Of a stretch of DNA of 64,000 nt, positions 53,601-64,000 are shown piece after piece. A program made the translations under genes and the position numbers. Every line of letters begins with the position of its first letter. Position 1 is the stretch's first letter. The notes beneath the pieces are model-generated. The model had not been told where the DNA came from. It was given only the letters and a program-made list of their open reading frames with translations, and made no database searches. This DNA is from Flavobacterium lipolyticum (GTDB lineage: Bacteria > Bacteroidota > Bacteroidia > Flavobacteriales > Flavobacteriaceae), in contig NZ_JAJJMN010000001.1 of the NCBI RefSeq assembly GCF_020905335.1, positions 2,604,001 through 2,668,000 of the forward strand, in the 5' to 3' direction.

Positions 53601-56600
53601 TCAGGAGGCGGAAGCATCACAGGATCGGTTTATACGCCAGCTGATGTTACAGCAGATACAGCGGTAACGATAAGATACACGGTTGCTTCTAACGGAAGTT
53701 GTGCTGCTAGCAGTTCAGATGTTACCTTCACGGTAAGTCCATTACCAACTGCAAGCATAACAGGTGCTTTAACAGCTTGTTTAACTACAACATTATCAGC
53801 TGTTACAGACGCAAGTTCAGCTACGTTTGTTTGGTATAAGGATAATACAGTAATTTCTGGTCAGACCAATCAAACATTAACGGTCACTCAAGACGGTGAT
53901 TATAAAGTAAAAGTAATAAACACTTTGACTGGCTGTGAACAAACTTCAGCAGTATCAACTGTAAAAGTAAGTGATACTCAAAAACCAACGAAACCAGTTT
54001 TAGCAGATATAACGGGAGAATGTAATGCTACAGTTATAGCACCTACCACAACAGACAATTGTTCTGGAACTATTACTGGAACGACTACAGATCCGCTAAT
54101 ATATAATACTCAGGGAACACATAGTATTACTTGGAGTTTTGATGATGGGAATGGTAATATCGAAACAGCGATACAAAAGGTCATTTTAAAAGATTTAACT
54201 CAGCCAACCATCACTTGTCCTTCAAATGTTACTGCTGTGGCTGATACTAATTCATGCGCTGCAACAGGCGTTGTTTTAGGAACTCCAGTAACTTCAGACA
54301 ATTGCTCAGGAACAGTAACGGTAACTAACGACGCACCATCAAGCTTCCCAATCGGAATCACTACGGTAACCTGGACCGCTACTGATGCTGCCGGAAATAC
54401 GCAGACGTGTACGCAAACCGTAACCGTAAACGATACGCAGAAACCAACCATCACTTGTCCTTCAAATGTAACTGCTGTGGCTGATACTAATTCATGTGCT
54501 GCAACAGGAGTTGTTTTAGGCACTCCAACGACAAGCGATAATTGCTCAGGAACAGTAACGGTAACTAACGACGCGCCATCAAGCTTCCCAATCGGAACCA
54601 CTACGGTAACCTGGACCGCTACTGATGCTGCCGGAAATACGCAGACTTGTACGCAAACCGTAACAGTTAGCGATACGCAGAAACCAACCATCACTTGTCC
54701 TTCAAATGTTACTGCTGTGGCTGATACTAATTCATGCGCTGCAACAGGCGTTGTTTTAGGAACTCCAGTAACTTCAGACAATTGCTCAGGAACAGTAACA
54801 GTAACAGTAACAAACGATGCGCCATCAAGCTTCCCAATCGGAACCACTACGGTAACCTGGACCGCTACTGATGCTGCCGGAAATACGCAGACTTGTACGC
54901 AAACCGTAACAGTTAGCGATACGCAGAAACCAACCATCACTTGTCCTTCAAATGTTACTGCTGTAGCTGATGTCAATTCATGTACAGCAACCGGAGTTGT
55001 TTTAGGCACTCCAACGACAAGCGATAATTGCTCAGGAACAGTAACGGTAACTAACGACGCACCATCAAGCTTCCCAATCGGAACCACTACGGTAACCTGG
55101 ACGGCTACTGATGCTGCAGGTAACACTCAGACGTGTACGCAAACCGTAACCGTAAACGATACGCAGAAACCAACCATCACTTGTCCTTCAAATGTTACTG
55201 CTGTAGCTGATGTTAATTCATGCGCTGCAACAGGCGTTGTTTTAGGAACTCCAGTAACTTCAGACAATTGCTCAGGAACAGTAACGGTAACTAACGACGC
55301 GCCATCAAGCTTCCCAATTGGAATCACTACGGTAACCTGGACCGCTACTGATGCTGCCGGAAATACGCAGACTTGTACGCAAACTGTAACCGTAAACGAT
55401 ACGCAGAAACCAACCATCACTTGTCCTTCGAATGTAACTGCTGTAGCCGATGTCAATTCATGCGCTGCAACCGGAGTTGTTTTAGGCACTCCAACGACAA
55501 GTGATAACTGCTCAGGAACAATAACGGTAACTAACGACGCACCATCAAGCTTCCCAATCGGAATCACTACGGTAATCTGGACCGCTACTGATGCTGCCGG
55601 AAATACGCAGACGTGTACGCAAACCGTAACCGTAAACGATACGCAGAAACCAACAATTACTTGTCCTTCAAATGTAACTGCTGTGGCTGATACTAATTCA
55701 TGCGCTGCAACCGGAGTTGTTTTAGGAACTCCAGTAACTTCAGACAATTGCTCAGGAACAGTAACGGTAACTAACGATGCGCCATCAAGCTTCCCAATCG
55801 GAATCACTACGGTAACCTGGACCGCTACTGATGCTGCCGGAAATACTCAGACGTGTACGCAAACGGTGAAAGTAATAGGACCAATCAAAGCTATCGAAGA
55901 TCGTGTAACATCCTTTAATGGAGTTCTGGGTGGAATCGCAGTTCCAAGTGTTCTGGATAATGACTCTTTGAACTGTAAAAATGTAGTTAGCAATGAAGTT
56001 ATAATTACTTCGACTACAACTTTACCTTCAAATTTAAATTTTGACACTAATACAGGAGCCGTTACAGTTCAGCCAAATACGCCAACTGGAACTTACACTT
56101 TTGATTATCAAATTTGTGAGGTTGCAAATCCAATAGCAAACTGTGCAACAGCTACAGTTACTATTATTGTGCAAAACCCAATCGTAGCCAACGTTGACAA
56201 CAGCTACCCAGTTCAAACACCGGGTACAACAACGGCTACTACAATTGGAAACGTAACAGCAAACGATACCTTAAACGGACAGCCGGTAACCGCAGCCAAT
56301 ACCAATGTAACTCCAATCAAAACAGGTCCATTGAGCATTGACGCCAATGGAGTATTGACCTTAGATCCAAACACAGTATCGGGCACGTACCAAATTACTT
56401 ATGAAATCTGTGAAGAAGGAGCAACCCCTGCCAACTGTGCAACAGCTACTGCTACTGTTGAAGTTAAAAACCCAATCGTAGCCAACGTTGACAACAGCTA
56501 CCCAGTTCAAACACCGGGTACAACAACGGCCACTACAATTGGAAACGTAACAGCAAACGATACCTTAAACGGACAGCCGGTAACCGCAGCCAATACCAAT

Positions 56601-59600
56601 GTAACCCCAATTAAAACAGGTCCATTGAGCATTGACGCCAACGGAGTATTGACCTTAGATCCAAATACCGTATCGGGCACGTACCAAATCACTTATGAAA
56701 TCTGTGAAGAAGGAGCAACCCCTGCCAACTGTGCTACAGCTACTGCTACTGTTGAAGTTAAAAACCCAATCGTAGCCAACGTTGACAACAGCTACCCAGT
56801 TCAAACACCGGGTACAACAACGGCCACTACAATTGGAAACGTAACAGCAAACGACACCTTAAACGGACAGCCAGTAACCGCAGCCAATACCAATGTAACC
56901 CCAATCAAAACAGGACCATTGAGCATTGACGCCAACGGAGTATTGACCTTAGATCCAAATACCGTAACAGGAACCTACCAAATCACTTATGAAATCTGTG
57001 AAGAAGGAGCAACCCCTGCCAACTGTGCTACAGCTACTGCGACTGTTGAAGTTAAAAACCCAATCGTAGCCAACGTTGACAATACCTACCCAGTACAAAC
57101 ACCGGGTACAACAACAGCAACCACAGTTGGAAACGTAACAATCAACGATACCCTAAACGGACAGCCGGTAACCGCAGCCAATACCAATGTAACTCCAATC
57201 AAAACAGGTCCATTGAGCATTGGCGCCAACGGAGTATTGACCTTAGATCCAAATACCGTATCGGGCACGTACCAAATCACATACGAAATCTGTGAAGAAG
57301 GAGCAACCCCTGCCAACTGTGCTACAGCTACGGCAACTGTTGAAGTTAAAAACCCAATCGTAGCCAACGTTGACAACAGCTACCCAGTTCAAACACCGGG
57401 TACAACAACGGCTACTACAATTGGAAACGTAACAATCAACGATACCTTAAACGGCCAGCCGGTAACCGCAGCCAATACCAATGTAACCCCAATCAAAACA
57501 GGACCATTGAGCATTGACGCCAACGGAGTATTGACCTTAGATCCAAACACTGTAACAGGAACCTACCAAATCACTTATGAAATCTGTGAAGAAGGAGCAA
57601 CCCCTGCCAACTGTGCTACAGCTACTGCGACTGTTGAAGTTAAAAACCCAATCGTAGCCAACGTTGACAACAGTTACCCAGTTCAAACACCGGGTACAAC
57701 AACGGCCACTACAATTGGAAACGTAACAATCAACGATACCCTAAACGGACAGCCGGTAACCGCAGCCAATACCAATGTAACCCCAATCAAAACAGGTCCA
57801 TTGAGCATTGACGCCAACGGAGTATTGACCTTAGATCCAAACACCGTAACAGGAACTTACCAAATTACATACGAAATCTGTGAAGAAGGAGCAACCCCTG
57901 CCAACTGTGCAAGTACTACTGCAACTGTTGAAGTTAAAAAACCAATCGTAGCCAACGTTGACAACAGCTACCCAGTTCAAACACCGGGTACAACAACGGC
58001 TACTACAATTGGAAACGTAACAGCAAACGATACCTTAAACGGACAGCCGGTAACCGCAGCCAATACCAATGTAACCCCAATCAAAACAGGTCCATTGAGC
58101 ATTGATGCCAACGGAGTATTGACCTTAGATCCAAATACCGTAACAGGAACTTACCAAATCACTTATGAAATCTGTGAAGAAGGAGCAACCCCTGCCAACT
58201 GTGCTACAGCTACTGCTACTGTTGAAGTTAAAAACCCAATCGTAGCCAGCGTTGACAACAGCTACCCAGTTCAAACACCGGGTACAACAACGGCCACTAC
58301 AGTTGGAAACGTAACAGCAAACGATACCTTAAACGGCCAGCCAGTAACCGCAGCCAATACCAATGTAACCCCAATTAAAACAGGACCATTGAGCATTGAC
58401 GCCAACGGAGTATTGACTTTAGATCCAAACACTGTAACAGGAACCTACCAAATCACTTATGAAATCTGTGAAGAAGGAGCAACCCCTGCCAACTGTGCTA
58501 CAGCTACAGCTACCGTTGAAGTTAAAAACCCAATCGTAGCCAACGTTGACAACAGTTACCCAGTTCAAACACCGGGTACAACAACGGCCACTACAATTGG
58601 AAACGTAACAGCAAACGACACCCTAAACGGCCAGCCGGTAACCGCAGCCAATACCAATGTAACCCCAATTAAAACAGGTCCATTGAGCATTGACGCCAAC
58701 GGAGTATTGACCTTAGATCCAAATACCGTATCGGGCACGTACCAAATCACTTATGAAATCTGTGAAGAAGGAGCAACCCCTGCCAACTGTGCTACCGCTA
58801 CGGCCACCGTTGAAGTTAAAAACCCAATCGTAGCCAACGTTGACAATACCTACCCAGTTCAAACACCGGGTACAACAACGGCCACTACAATTGGAAACGT
58901 AACAGCAAACGATACCTTAAACGGCCAGCCAGTAACCGCAGCCAATACCAATGTAACCCCAATCAAAACAGGTCCATTGAGCATTGACGCCAACGGAGTA
59001 TTGACCCTAGATCCAAACACTGCAACAGGAACTTACCAAATCACTTATGAAATCTGTGAAGAAGGAGCAACCCCTGCCAACTGTGCAACAGCTACTGCTA
59101 CCGTTGAAGTTAAAAACTCAATCGTAGCCAACGTTGACAACAGCTACCCAGTTCAAACACCAGGTACAGCAACGGCAACTACAATTGGAAACGTAACAAT
59201 CAACGATACCTTAAACGGCCAGCCGGTAACCGTAGCCAATACCAATGTAACCCCAATCAAAACAGGACCATTGAGCATTGACGCCAACGGAGTATTGACT
59301 CTAGATCCAAACACTGTAACAGGAACTTACCAAATCACCTATGAAATCTGTGAAGAAGGAGCAACCCCTGCCAACTGTGCTACAGCTACAGCTACTGTTG
59401 AAGTTAAAAACCCAATCGTAGCCAACGTTGACAATACCTACCCAGTACAAACACCGGGTACAACAACAGCAACCACAGTTGGAAACGTAACAATCAACGA
59501 TACCCTAAACGGACAGCCGGTAACCGCAGCCAATACCAATGTAACTCCAATCAAAACAGGTCCATTGAGCATTGGCGCCAACGGAGTATTGACCTTAGAT

Positions 59601-61883
59601 CCAAATACCGTATCGGGCACGTACCAAATCACATACGAAATCTGTGAAGAAGGAGCAACCCCTGCCAACTGTGCTACAGCTACGGCAACTGTTGAAGTTA
59701 AAAAACCAATCGTAGCCAACGTTGACAACAGCTACCCAGTTCAAACACCGGGTACAACAACGGCTACTACAATTGGAAACGTAACAATCAACGATACCTT
59801 AAACGGCCAGCCGGTAACCGTAGCCAATACCAATGTAACCCCAATTAAAACAGGTCCATTGAGCATTGACGCCAACGGAGTATTGACTCTAGATCCAAAC
59901 ACTGTAACAGGAACTTACCAAATCACCTATGAAATCTGTGAAGAAGGAGCAACCCCTGCCAACTGTGCTACAGCTACAGCTACCGTTGAAGTTAAAAACC
60001 CAATCGTAGCCAACGTTGACAACAGTTACCCAGTACAAACACCAGGTACAACAACAGCAACCACAATTGGAAACGTAACAGCAAACGATACCTTAAACGG
60101 ACAGCCGGTAACCGCAGCCAATACCAATGTAACCCCAATCAAAACAGGACCATTGAGCATTGACGCCAACGGAGTATTGACCTTAGATCCAAACACTGTA
60201 ACAGGAACGTACCAAATCACATATGAAATCTGTGAAGAAGGAGCAACCCCTGCCAACTGTGCAAGTGCTACAACCACCGTTGAAGTTGGAAAAGCAATTA
60301 TTAATGCAGTGACAGAAGAGACCCTTTCGATAAACGGAAGTATTGGCGGAACTACAGCTTCATTAATAACGAATGATACTTTGAATGGAAATCCGGCAGT
60401 AATCAAAAATAGTGTTGGAGGAGTAATCTTAAAAGCAATAAATGTTCCAACAGGATTGACTTTAAATGCGGACGGAACGGTAACGGTAAAAGCCGGAACA
60501 CCGATAGGAAGATACGAAGTTGAATACAGTATTTGTGAATATCTGAATCCTACGAATTGTTCTACTGTAAAAAGTTATGTTCCGGTAACAGGAGCGGTTA
60601 TAAAAGCGAATAATGATAATGCCGGAACTGTTGACAGTAGTAAAGGACAAAGTTCTCCAACAAGTATTTTCCAGAATGATACTTTAAACGGAGTATTACT
60701 GACTCCTTCAAGCGTTATCTTAACGACGATTGTGCCAAATCCGAATTTAACTTTAAAATCTGATGGTAGAATTGAAGTAAAATCGGGAACGCCTTCTGGA
60801 ACTTATGAATTAACGTATCAAATATGTGAAGCTTTAAATCCGTCTAATTGCAGTCAGGCAGTGGCGAAGATTACGGTAATCAATGTAATAGACCCGGATC
60901 CGCCAGTACCTTTAGTGAAAATTGTAGTTACAAATGATGGAATTGTAAATGTAGACGGTATAAATGGTTCTCTTGAATTCATAAATATTTTCAACAATGA
61001 TTTACTGAAAGGTTTACCAATTAATCCTTCGGAAGTTATATTTACCGATCTGTCAAAAAGCCCTTATTTTGAGTTTAATTCAGACGGAACCGTAAATGTG
61101 AAACCAAACACACCGGGTGGAACTTATGCCTTAAACTACCAGCTTTGTGAAAAGGCCCATCCAACCAATTGTGGTACTGCGACATTAACTGTTTTTGTTG
61201 AAGTTCCTGCTATTGCAGTAATTAAAACAGCAGTATTTAATGACGAAAACGGAAGCGGATTTGCCAATGCAGGCGAAACCATTACGTACAGATTTAAAGT
61301 TACCAATACCGGAAACGTTCCATTAAAAGGAATCACCATTTCAGATCCATTACCGGGAGTTGTCGTTTCAGGACAGGCAATTGATTTAGGTGTCAACGAA
61401 TCTGACGAATATAACTTTAAAGCCATTTATAAAATCACGCAAAGTGATATCAATAAAGGAAGTGTAAGCAATCAGGCAAGTGTTCAGGGACGAAGCAATA
61501 AAGGAGTTGTTGTAGATGATATTTCAGATGATGAAAGTATTCTGGAAGATAAACCTACGGTATTGCCTTTAGCCGGTTGTGTTATAAAAGTCTTTAATGC
61601 GTTTTCACCAAATGGAGATGACAAAAATAGCAGATTCTATATTCAGGGCTTAGAATGTTATCCAAGCAATACAGTTGAAATATACAATCGTTGGGGAGTT
61701 CTGGTTTTCGAAAAAGATAACTACAATAACGAAGATCGTGTTTTTAAAGGTTTCTCAGAAGGACGTACTACTATAAAACAATCCGAAGGATTACCGGTAG
61801 GAACTTACTTCTACATCTTAAAATACAAAGACAACGAATCTAATTCGCATGAACAATCGGGTTATTTATATATCAACAAGTAA
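47637..61883 (+). CDS. Giant modular adhesin-like protein 2 with T9SS type B sorting domain (about 4748 aa)
   Basis: ATG 47637 gives the signal peptide [20 protein letters not shown]... ending ISGQ; the TTG at 47589 adds 16 residues before it and is unlikely. The order is: a jelly-roll-like domain (to about 48120), a Ca-binding thrombospondin-3-like segment ([19 protein letters not shown]), a lectin/DUF642-like domain ([16 protein letters not shown]), a second Ca-binding segment ([19 protein letters not shown]), Ig-like and FN3-like domains, 15 x 81-residue repeats, an Ig-like domain, 7 HYR repeats, 14 x 98-residue paired-cysteine repeats, three diverged modules, one DUF11-like repeat and the gliding C-terminal domain ([28 protein letters not shown]). 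The stop is 50 bases before the porP/sprF-like ATG. Predicted surface adhesin secreted by T9SS. Confidence 0.93.
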   Translation: MCNFTFIKNVFITFSFLLLSVNTISGQCLPGQMPSSTTTHVYAASVTSNTGVANGTNAIGSDDNTVATFDSSSDVLVLDMGTTINSGTSVKVNGGDGGKLDLRVRAGTTGAWTSVGTDLSLDYTFSSPINWRYIEVKRGSNFSGNVTLSSIDASVVTTTCVIDPNFTVDTDADGVPDWKDLDDDNDGILDTVECLGCSVKFANGGFEDPVIAGSTYTLLNQTAVPGWNTTATDGHIEIWKSGFMGVPAAEGNQFVELNANQVSTLYQEFCLNGAGGTVTWSLKHRGREGTDIASVNMGETVATATEQVRMSDGNSSWGSYSGTYTIAPGKTVLVIAFKSISSNGSSGASSVGNFLDDIKITINESCADTDGDGIPNSLETDSDNDGCTDANEYYNNTTADGGDGGAYGVGKPAVDLNGKVTAASYTGSYTNVTKATKVTVTTPPANQTVAICKSATFSVVANAANAISYTNGVPNYTVPPATDVSGSITYQWQENGVNLTNTGVYSGTTTANLGISNVSGLNGKIYTVIVKHPDNVCFSASPNATLTVAPLPAAPTIGTITQPTCTVSTGSVVLSGLPTGNWTITRSPGNVTTTGTGASTTITGLPASGTYTFRVTNADGCSSAASSNVVINAQPVAPVAPVATAATVITCNSFTANWNAAAGATSYGLSVSNNSNFSSHVSTNLDGRDLGNTATSYSVTGLAPGTYFYRVWSYNSCTTGVVSNVIQVTLNPAVSIAPFSPTTSSRCQGAGTVTRTTTATNATGITYSLDAGSLAGGNTIDAVTGTVTYAATWSGTTTITASAAGCNGPVTTTHVVTVNAFAGTANNTTPTTAICETATKTLTATPAGGTWSIVSGGGSITGSVYTPADVTADTAVTIRYTVASNGSCAASSSDVTFTVNAFAGTANNTTPTTAICETATKTLTATPAGGTWSIVSGGGSITGSVYTPADVTADTAVTIRYTVASNGSCAASSSDVTFTVNAFAGTANNTTPTTAICETATKTLTATPAGGTWSIVSGGGSITGSVYTPADVTADTAVTIRYTVASNGSCAASSSDVTFTVNAFAGTATNTTPTTAICETATKTLTATPAGGTWSIVSGGGSITGSVYTPADVSTNTNVTIRYTVASNGSCAASSSDVTFTVNAFAGTANNTTPTTAICETATKTLTATPAGGTWSIVSGGGSITGSVYTPADVTADTAVTIRYTVASNGSCAASSSDVTFTVNAFAGTANNTTPTTAICETATKTLTATPAGGIWSIISGGGSITGSVYTPADVTANTAVTIRYTVASNGSCAASSSDVTFTVNAFAGTANNTTPTTAICETATKTLTATPAGGTWSIVSGGGSITGSVYTPADVTADTAVTIRYTVASNGSCAASSSDVTFTVNAFAGTANNTTPTTAICETATKTLTATPAGGTWSIVSGGGSITGSVYTPADVTADTAVTIRYTVASNGSCAASSSDVTFTVNAFAGTANNTTPTTAICETATKTLTATPAGGTWSIVSGGGSITGSVYTPADVTADTAVTIRYTVASNGSCAASSSDVTFTVNAFAGTATNTTPTTAICETATKTLTATPAGGTWSIVSGGGSITGSVYTPADVTADTAVTIRYTVASNGSCAATSSDVTFTVNAFAGTANNTTPTTAICETATKTLTATPAGGTWSIVSGGGSITGSVYTPADVTADTAVTIRYTVASNGSCAASSSDVTFTVNAFAGTANNTTPTTAICETATKTLTATPAGGTWSIVSGGGSITGSVYTPADVTADTAVTIRYTVASNGSCAASSSDVTFTVNAFAGTANNTTPTTAICETATKTLTATPAGGTWSIVSGGGSITGSVYTPADVTADTAVTIRYTVASNGSCAASSSDVTFTVNAFAGTATNTTPTTAICETATKTLTATPAGGTWSIVSGGGSITGSVYTPANVTADTAVTIRYTVASNGSCAASSSDVTFTVNAFAGTANNTTPTTAICETATKTLTATPAGGTWSIVSGGGSITGSVYTPADVTADTAVTIRYTVASNGSCAASSSDVTFTVSPLPTASITGALTACLTTTLSAVTDASSATFVWYKDNTVISGQTNQTLTVTQDGDYKVKVINTLTGCEQTSAVSTVKVSDTQKPTKPVLADITGECNATVIAPTTTDNCSGTITGTTTDPLIYNTQGTHSITWSFDDGNGNIETAIQKVILKDLTQPTITCPSNVTAVADTNSCAATGVVLGTPVTSDNCSGTVTVTNDAPSSFPIGITTVTWTATDAAGNTQTCTQTVTVNDTQKPTITCPSNVTAVADTNSCAATGVVLGTPTTSDNCSGTVTVTNDAPSSFPIGTTTVTWTATDAAGNTQTCTQTVTVSDTQKPTITCPSNVTAVADTNSCAATGVVLGTPVTSDNCSGTVTVTVTNDAPSSFPIGTTTVTWTATDAAGNTQTCTQTVTVSDTQKPTITCPSNVTAVADVNSCTATGVVLGTPTTSDNCSGTVTVTNDAPSSFPIGTTTVTWTATDAAGNTQTCTQTVTVNDTQKPTITCPSNVTAVADVNSCAATGVVLGTPVTSDNCSGTVTVTNDAPSSFPIGITTVTWTATDAAGNTQTCTQTVTVNDTQKPTITCPSNVTAVADVNSCAATGVVLGTPTTSDNCSGTITVTNDAPSSFPIGITTVIWTATDAAGNTQTCTQTVTVNDTQKPTITCPSNVTAVADTNSCAATGVVLGTPVTSDNCSGTVTVTNDAPSSFPIGITTVTWTATDAAGNTQTCTQTVKVIGPIKAIEDRVTSFNGVLGGIAVPSVLDNDSLNCKNVVSNEVIITSTTTLPSNLNFDTNTGAVTVQPNTPTGTYTFDYQICEVANPIANCATATVTIIVQNPIVANVDNSYPVQTPGTTTATTIGNVTANDTLNGQPVTAANTNVTPIKTGPLSIDANGVLTLDPNTVSGTYQITYEICEEGATPANCATATATVEVKNPIVANVDNSYPVQTPGTTTATTIGNVTANDTLNGQPVTAANTNVTPIKTGPLSIDANGVLTLDPNTVSGTYQITYEICEEGATPANCATATATVEVKNPIVANVDNSYPVQTPGTTTATTIGNVTANDTLNGQPVTAANTNVTPIKTGPLSIDANGVLTLDPNTVTGTYQITYEICEEGATPANCATATATVEVKNPIVANVDNTYPVQTPGTTTATTVGNVTINDTLNGQPVTAANTNVTPIKTGPLSIGANGVLTLDPNTVSGTYQITYEICEEGATPANCATATATVEVKNPIVANVDNSYPVQTPGTTTATTIGNVTINDTLNGQPVTAANTNVTPIKTGPLSIDANGVLTLDPNTVTGTYQITYEICEEGATPANCATATATVEVKNPIVANVDNSYPVQTPGTTTATTIGNVTINDTLNGQPVTAANTNVTPIKTGPLSIDANGVLTLDPNTVTGTYQITYEICEEGATPANCASTTATVEVKKPIVANVDNSYPVQTPGTTTATTIGNVTANDTLNGQPVTAANTNVTPIKTGPLSIDANGVLTLDPNTVTGTYQITYEICEEGATPANCATATATVEVKNPIVASVDNSYPVQTPGTTTATTVGNVTANDTLNGQPVTAANTNVTPIKTGPLSIDANGVLTLDPNTVTGTYQITYEICEEGATPANCATATATVEVKNPIVANVDNSYPVQTPGTTTATTIGNVTANDTLNGQPVTAANTNVTPIKTGPLSIDANGVLTLDPNTVSGTYQITYEICEEGATPANCATATATVEVKNPIVANVDNTYPVQTPGTTTATTIGNVTANDTLNGQPVTAANTNVTPIKTGPLSIDANGVLTLDPNTATGTYQITYEICEEGATPANCATATATVEVKNSIVANVDNSYPVQTPGTATATTIGNVTINDTLNGQPVTVANTNVTPIKTGPLSIDANGVLTLDPNTVTGTYQITYEICEEGATPANCATATATVEVKNPIVANVDNTYPVQTPGTTTATTVGNVTINDTLNGQPVTAANTNVTPIKTGPLSIGANGVLTLDPNTVSGTYQITYEICEEGATPANCATATATVEVKKPIVANVDNSYPVQTPGTTTATTIGNVTINDTLNGQPVTVANTNVTPIKTGPLSIDANGVLTLDPNTVTGTYQITYEICEEGATPANCATATATVEVKNPIVANVDNSYPVQTPGTTTATTIGNVTANDTLNGQPVTAANTNVTPIKTGPLSIDANGVLTLDPNTVTGTYQITYEICEEGATPANCASATTTVEVGKAIINAVTEETLSINGSIGGTTASLITNDTLNGNPAVIKNSVGGVILKAINVPTGLTLNADGTVTVKAGTPIGRYEVEYSICEYLNPTNCSTVKSYVPVTGAVIKANNDNAGTVDSSKGQSSPTSIFQNDTLNGVLLTPSSVILTTIVPNPNLTLKSDGRIEVKSGTPSGTYELTYQICEALNPSNCSQAVAKITVINVIDPDPPVPLVKIVVTNDGIVNVDGINGSLEFINIFNNDLLKGLPINPSEVIFTDLSKSPYFEFNSDGTVNVKPNTPGGTYALNYQLCEKAHPTNCGTATLTVFVEVPAIAVIKTAVFNDENGSGFANAGETITYRFKVTNTGNVPLKGITISDPLPGVVVSGQAIDLGVNESDEYNFKAIYKITQSDINKGSVSNQASVQGRSNKGVVVDDISDDESILEDKPTVLPLAGCVIKVFNAFSPNGDDKNSRFYIQGLECYPSNTVEIYNRWGVLVFEKDNYNNEDRVFKGFSEGRTTIKQSEGLPVGTYFYILKYKDNESNSHEQSGYLYINK
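50091..53735 (+). repeat. 15 near-identical 243-bp repeats
   Basis: Exactly 15 units of 243 bp (81 residues) run from [17 protein letters not shown] to SSDVTFTV. Most units differ only at silent or single positions. The fourth (50820-51062) is the outlier, with [10 protein letters not shown] in place of [10 protein letters not shown]. Each unit has two cysteines (AICET and GSCAAS), consistent with a one-disulfide Ig-like fold. Confidence 0.96.
54204..55869 (+). repeat. Seven HYR-domain repeats of about 240 bp
   Basis: Units start [14 protein letters not shown] at 54204, 54444, 54684, 54930, 55170, 55410 and 55650. Each has [19 protein letters not shown] and [18 protein letters not shown], the HYR (hyalin repeat) pattern. 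The third unit carries a 6-bp insertion that adds TV (TVTVTVTND). Confidence 0.95.
56175..60290 (+). repeat. 14 near-identical 294-bp repeats
   Basis: Exactly 14 units of 294 bp (98 residues), each starting [17 protein letters not shown] and containing [16 protein letters not shown] and [16 protein letters not shown]. Units 4 (from 57057) and 12 (from 59409) share the rare variants [15 protein letters not shown] and SIGANG and look identical at DNA level. The paired cysteines match the module type of giant protein 1. Confidence 0.96.
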
Positions 61884-61932
61884 AAACTACGGCGGCCTGG
61901 TAATCCCGGGTCGCTTATTAAAAGCCATTCAA

Positions 61933-62838
61933 ATGAAAAAGATAATTGTAATGTTCCTGTTTTTTACAGTGGTGTGTTCGGCGCAACAAGATGCACAATA
62001 CACACAATACATGTATAACACCATGGCAATAAATCCGGCTTATGCGGGTTCCCGTGGTGCGCTAAGTGTTTTCGGATTGTACCGTACACAATGGGTCGGA
62101 CTGGACGGAGCACCCGAAACCAGCACCTTCGCTATAAATACCCCCTTAAACAACAGTAACTTAGGATTGGGAGTTTCTTTGGTAAACGATAAAATTGGTC
62201 CAACCAACGAGAACACTTTATCAGCCGATTTGTCGTATAGTGTTCCAACCTCAGAAACCTTTAAACTTTCCTTTGGAATAAAAGCCACAGCAAATCTTTT
62301 TAATCTGGATATCAATAAATTGAATCCTGAAAATCAGGGAGACCCGCAGTTTCAGAATTTAAACAATCGAATCACACCCAATATTGGAGCCGGGGTTTAT
62401 TGGCATTCTGACAAAGCATATTTGGGATTGTCAATTCCGAATTTTATCGAAACCAATCGATTCAATGATGATGATACCGCTATTTTTAAGGATAAAATCA
62501 ACTATTATTTAATGGCAGGTTACGTTTTTGATCTGGATTATTACCTCAAATTCAAACCGGCATTGTTGACCAAGATGGTTCAGGGAGCCCCTTTACAGGT
62601 TGATGTTTCGGGGAATTTTATGTTCAATGATAAATTTGTAATCGGACTGGCTTATCGTTGGAGCGCGTCGGTTAGCGCAATGGCAGGTTTTCAGATTACA
62701 GATGGTTTATATGTGGGGTATGGTTACGATCATGAAACTACTAATTTAAGAAGATACAATTCGGGGTCACATGAAGTCTTCCTGCGTTTTGAGTTTCTTA
62801 ATAATTACAATAGAATTACCTCACCAAGATTCTTCTAA
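61933..62838 (+). CDS. PorP/SprF family T9SS outer-membrane protein
   Basis: From ATG 61933 the protein has 301 residues: signal peptide MKKIIVMFLFFTVVCSAQ and the family motif QDAQYTQYMYNTMAINPAYAGSRG, then a predicted beta-barrel (GLYRTQWVGLDGAPETS, HSDKAYLGLSIPNF, GSHEVFLRFEFLNNYN). An ATG at 61849, inside the end of giant gene 2, would hide the signal peptide and is rejected. PorP/SprF proteins are known to be needed for secretion of the type B substrate encoded beside them, as SprF is for SprB in F. johnsoniae. Its likely client is giant protein 2 and perhaps giant protein 1. The OmpA-type gene follows after 11 bases. Confidence 0.94.
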   Translation: MKKIIVMFLFFTVVCSAQQDAQYTQYMYNTMAINPAYAGSRGALSVFGLYRTQWVGLDGAPETSTFAINTPLNNSNLGLGVSLVNDKIGPTNENTLSADLSYSVPTSETFKLSFGIKATANLFNLDINKLNPENQGDPQFQNLNNRITPNIGAGVYWHSDKAYLGLSIPNFIETNRFNDDDTAIFKDKINYYLMAGYVFDLDYYLKFKPALLTKMVQGAPLQVDVSGNFMFNDKFVIGLAYRWSASVSAMAGFQITDGLYVGYGYDHETTNLRRYNSGSHEVFLRFEFLNNYNRITSPRFF

Positions 62839-62849
62839 AAAAGCCCTAC

Positions 62850-64000
62850 ATGAAAAGCCAAAAACTATACTATACCCTATCCTTTTTATTCCTCTTTTTT
62901 AATGCAATTGCACAAACCGGTAGTATAAAGTATGCCGATACCAAATACGAGAAGTATGCCTATATCGATGCTATAAAAATCTATGAAAATGTAGCTGAGA
63001 AAGGATACAAAGACGAAAAAATGTTCCAGCGTCTGGGGAATTCCTATTATTTTAATGGAGAATTGGTAAAAGCTTTAAAATGGTACGATGAATTGTTTGC
63101 TATGAATAAAGAACAAGAGTCTGAGTATTTGTACCGATACACACAATGCCTTAAAGCTGCTGGAAATTACGCTAAAGCAGATGTAATCTTAGAAAAATTC
63201 AATCAAAAACAGGCAACAGATAAAAGAGGGATCTTATTCGAATCCAATAAGAATTATTTGAACGAGATAAAAGCAAATTCAGGACGATTTGAAATTGCCG
63301 ATGCCGGAATAAACTCTAAGTATTCAGATTATGGGAGTACTATTTTTGATAATAAACTAGTTTTTACATCTGCACGAGATACTGGCGGAGTCGCAAAGAA
63401 AAATTTCAAGTGGACCAACAGCTCCTTTACCAATTTATACACCTCCGAATTGTTACCGGATGGAAGTTTAGGAACACCGCAGCGTTTTCAGAAGAAAGTA
63501 AATACAAAATTCAACGAATCGACACCCGTTTTTACAAAAGACGGCCGAACAATGTATTTTACAAGAAACAATTTCTTAAACGGTAAAAGAGGCAGAGACG
63601 AGAATAAAGTTACCTTATTAAAGTTGTACAAAGCAAATTTAATAGAAGGAGAATGGAAAAATATCGAAGCACTTCCGTTTAACAGTGATCAGTATAGCGT
63701 AGCGCATCCCACCTTAAGTGTAGACGAAAAAACGCTCTATTTTGCTTCAGATATGCCGGGAACTTTAGGGCAATCCGACTTGTTTAAAGTAGCCATAAAG
63801 GAAGATGGAACCTTTGGGAAACCTCAAAATTTGGGAGCAGCAATCAATACTGAAGGACGAGAAACATTTCCTTTTATTTCCGATGATAACGAACTTTATT
63901 TCGCAACAGACGGAAGACCAGGATTGGGCGGACTTGATGTATTTGTGACAAAAATAAATGATCAGGGCACCTTTGAAGAAATACAAAATATTGGAGAACC
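62850..64000 (+). CDS. OmpA-family protein with TPR and WD40-like repeats (partial, 3' end outside window)
   Basis: The frame opens at ATG 62850 and runs off the right edge (383 codons). It has a signal peptide (MKSQKLYYTLSFLFLFFNAIAQ), a TPR-like helical region (about 25-125, YAYIDAIKIYENVAEKGYKD, LGNSYYFNGELVKALKWYDE), then PD40/WD40-like beta-propeller repeats (TPVFTKDGRTMYFTRNN, HPTLSVDEKTLYFASDMPG, FPFISDDNELYFATDGRPG). Proteins of this layout usually end in an OmpA peptidoglycan-binding domain, which would lie beyond the window. They commonly follow a PorP/SprF gene in Flavobacteriia. Confidence 0.9.
   Translation, partial: MKSQKLYYTLSFLFLFFNAIAQTGSIKYADTKYEKYAYIDAIKIYENVAEKGYKDEKMFQRLGNSYYFNGELVKALKWYDELFAMNKEQESEYLYRYTQCLKAAGNYAKADVILEKFNQKQATDKRGILFESNKNYLNEIKANSGRFEIADAGINSKYSDYGSTIFDNKLVFTSARDTGGVAKKNFKWTNSSFTNLYTSELLPDGSLGTPQRFQKKVNTKFNESTPVFTKDGRTMYFTRNNFLNGKRGRDENKVTLLKLYKANLIEGEWKNIEALPFNSDQYSVAHPTLSVDEKTLYFASDMPGTLGQSDLFKVAIKEDGTFGKPQNLGAAINTEGRETFPFISDDNELYFATDGRPGLGGLDVFVTKINDQGTFEEIQNIGE

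Noticed and set aside
50228..53620. Fourteen regularly spaced 77-codon minus-strand frames
   Set aside because: They recur every 243 bp because the sense repeat lacks complementary stops. They are shadows of the adhesin repeats, not genes.
54200..55807. Long minus-strand frames of 308 and 226 codons in the HYR block
   Set aside because: They are antisense to repeated, well-supported HYR domains; their length follows from the repeated codon pattern.
50091..60290. CRISPR array
   Set aside because: The repeats are 240-294 bp, contiguous and coding, with no spacers and no cas genes nearby.

Overview
The window looks like the chromosome of a Flavobacterium or a close relative (Bacteroidota, Flavobacteriia). 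The evidence is AT-rich intergenic DNA, promoters of the TTG-N19-TAnnTTTG type, start codons without Shine-Dalgarno sequences, an alternative complex III (act) locus, and very large surface proteins with type IX secretion (T9SS) type B sorting domains followed by a PorP/SprF partner gene. No species can be assigned from the sequence alone.

Layout: (1) 1-428, 5' part of a DUF2723 membrane protein gene, minus strand. (2) 617-3226, two identical tRNA-Gln(UUG) genes, each with its own promoter and terminator. They flank an accessory patch with an ISL3-like (ISAon1-type) insertion sequence with 8-bp target duplications and a small, previously uncalled gene for a double-glycine-leader (bacteriocin-like) peptide. 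(3) 3242-4066, a universal stress protein gene, then the divergent rimP-nusA-infB operon, whose leader carries a terminator-like hairpin just before rimP. (4) 9047-11081, a DUF4920 lipoprotein-like/exported protein, a class A acid-phosphatase-like protein and a SPOR-domain protein. (5) 11301-22833, the main respiratory operon: actABCDEF (alternative complex III, quinol:electron acceptor oxidoreductase) and coxB-coxA (heme-copper oxidase subunits II and I). Subunit III is not in the window.

(6) 22870-30423 holds non-coding inverted repeats and then an envelope cluster: an MprF-like aminoacyl-phospholipid synthase/flippase, a DUF998 membrane protein, a MITE-like element, a two-domain AcvB/VirJ-like hydrolase, another exported alpha/beta hydrolase, an ECF sigma factor and an overlapping membrane protein gene. 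The MprF + AcvB/VirJ pairing recalls the lpiA-acvB pair of Agrobacterium, in which one protein makes lysyl-phosphatidylglycerol and the other cleaves it. (7) 30498-33914, a heptamer microsatellite, then ruvB, a cytochrome P450 and queG.

(8) 34185-61883, two giant genes (13.0 and 14.2 kb) for secreted, modular, adhesin-like proteins of about 4323 and 4748 residues. The first is a chain of 16 PKD/Ig-like modules, 11 Ig-like modules, about 12 modules with a paired-cysteine signature, DUF11-like repeats and a gliding-motility C-terminal domain. The second has three blocks of almost identical DNA repeats (15 x 243 bp, 7 x about 240 bp, 14 x 294 bp) and the same type of C-terminus. (9) 61933-64000, a PorP/SprF-family outer-membrane protein and the 5' part of an OmpA-type protein with TPR/WD40-like repeats, the usual partners of type B T9SS substrates.

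The most noteworthy observations are the orphan GG-leader peptide between duplicated tRNA genes, the candidate NusA-responsive attenuator, the lipid synthase/hydrolase/sigma-factor cluster, and the correlated loss of a cysteine pair in two repeat modules of the first giant protein.
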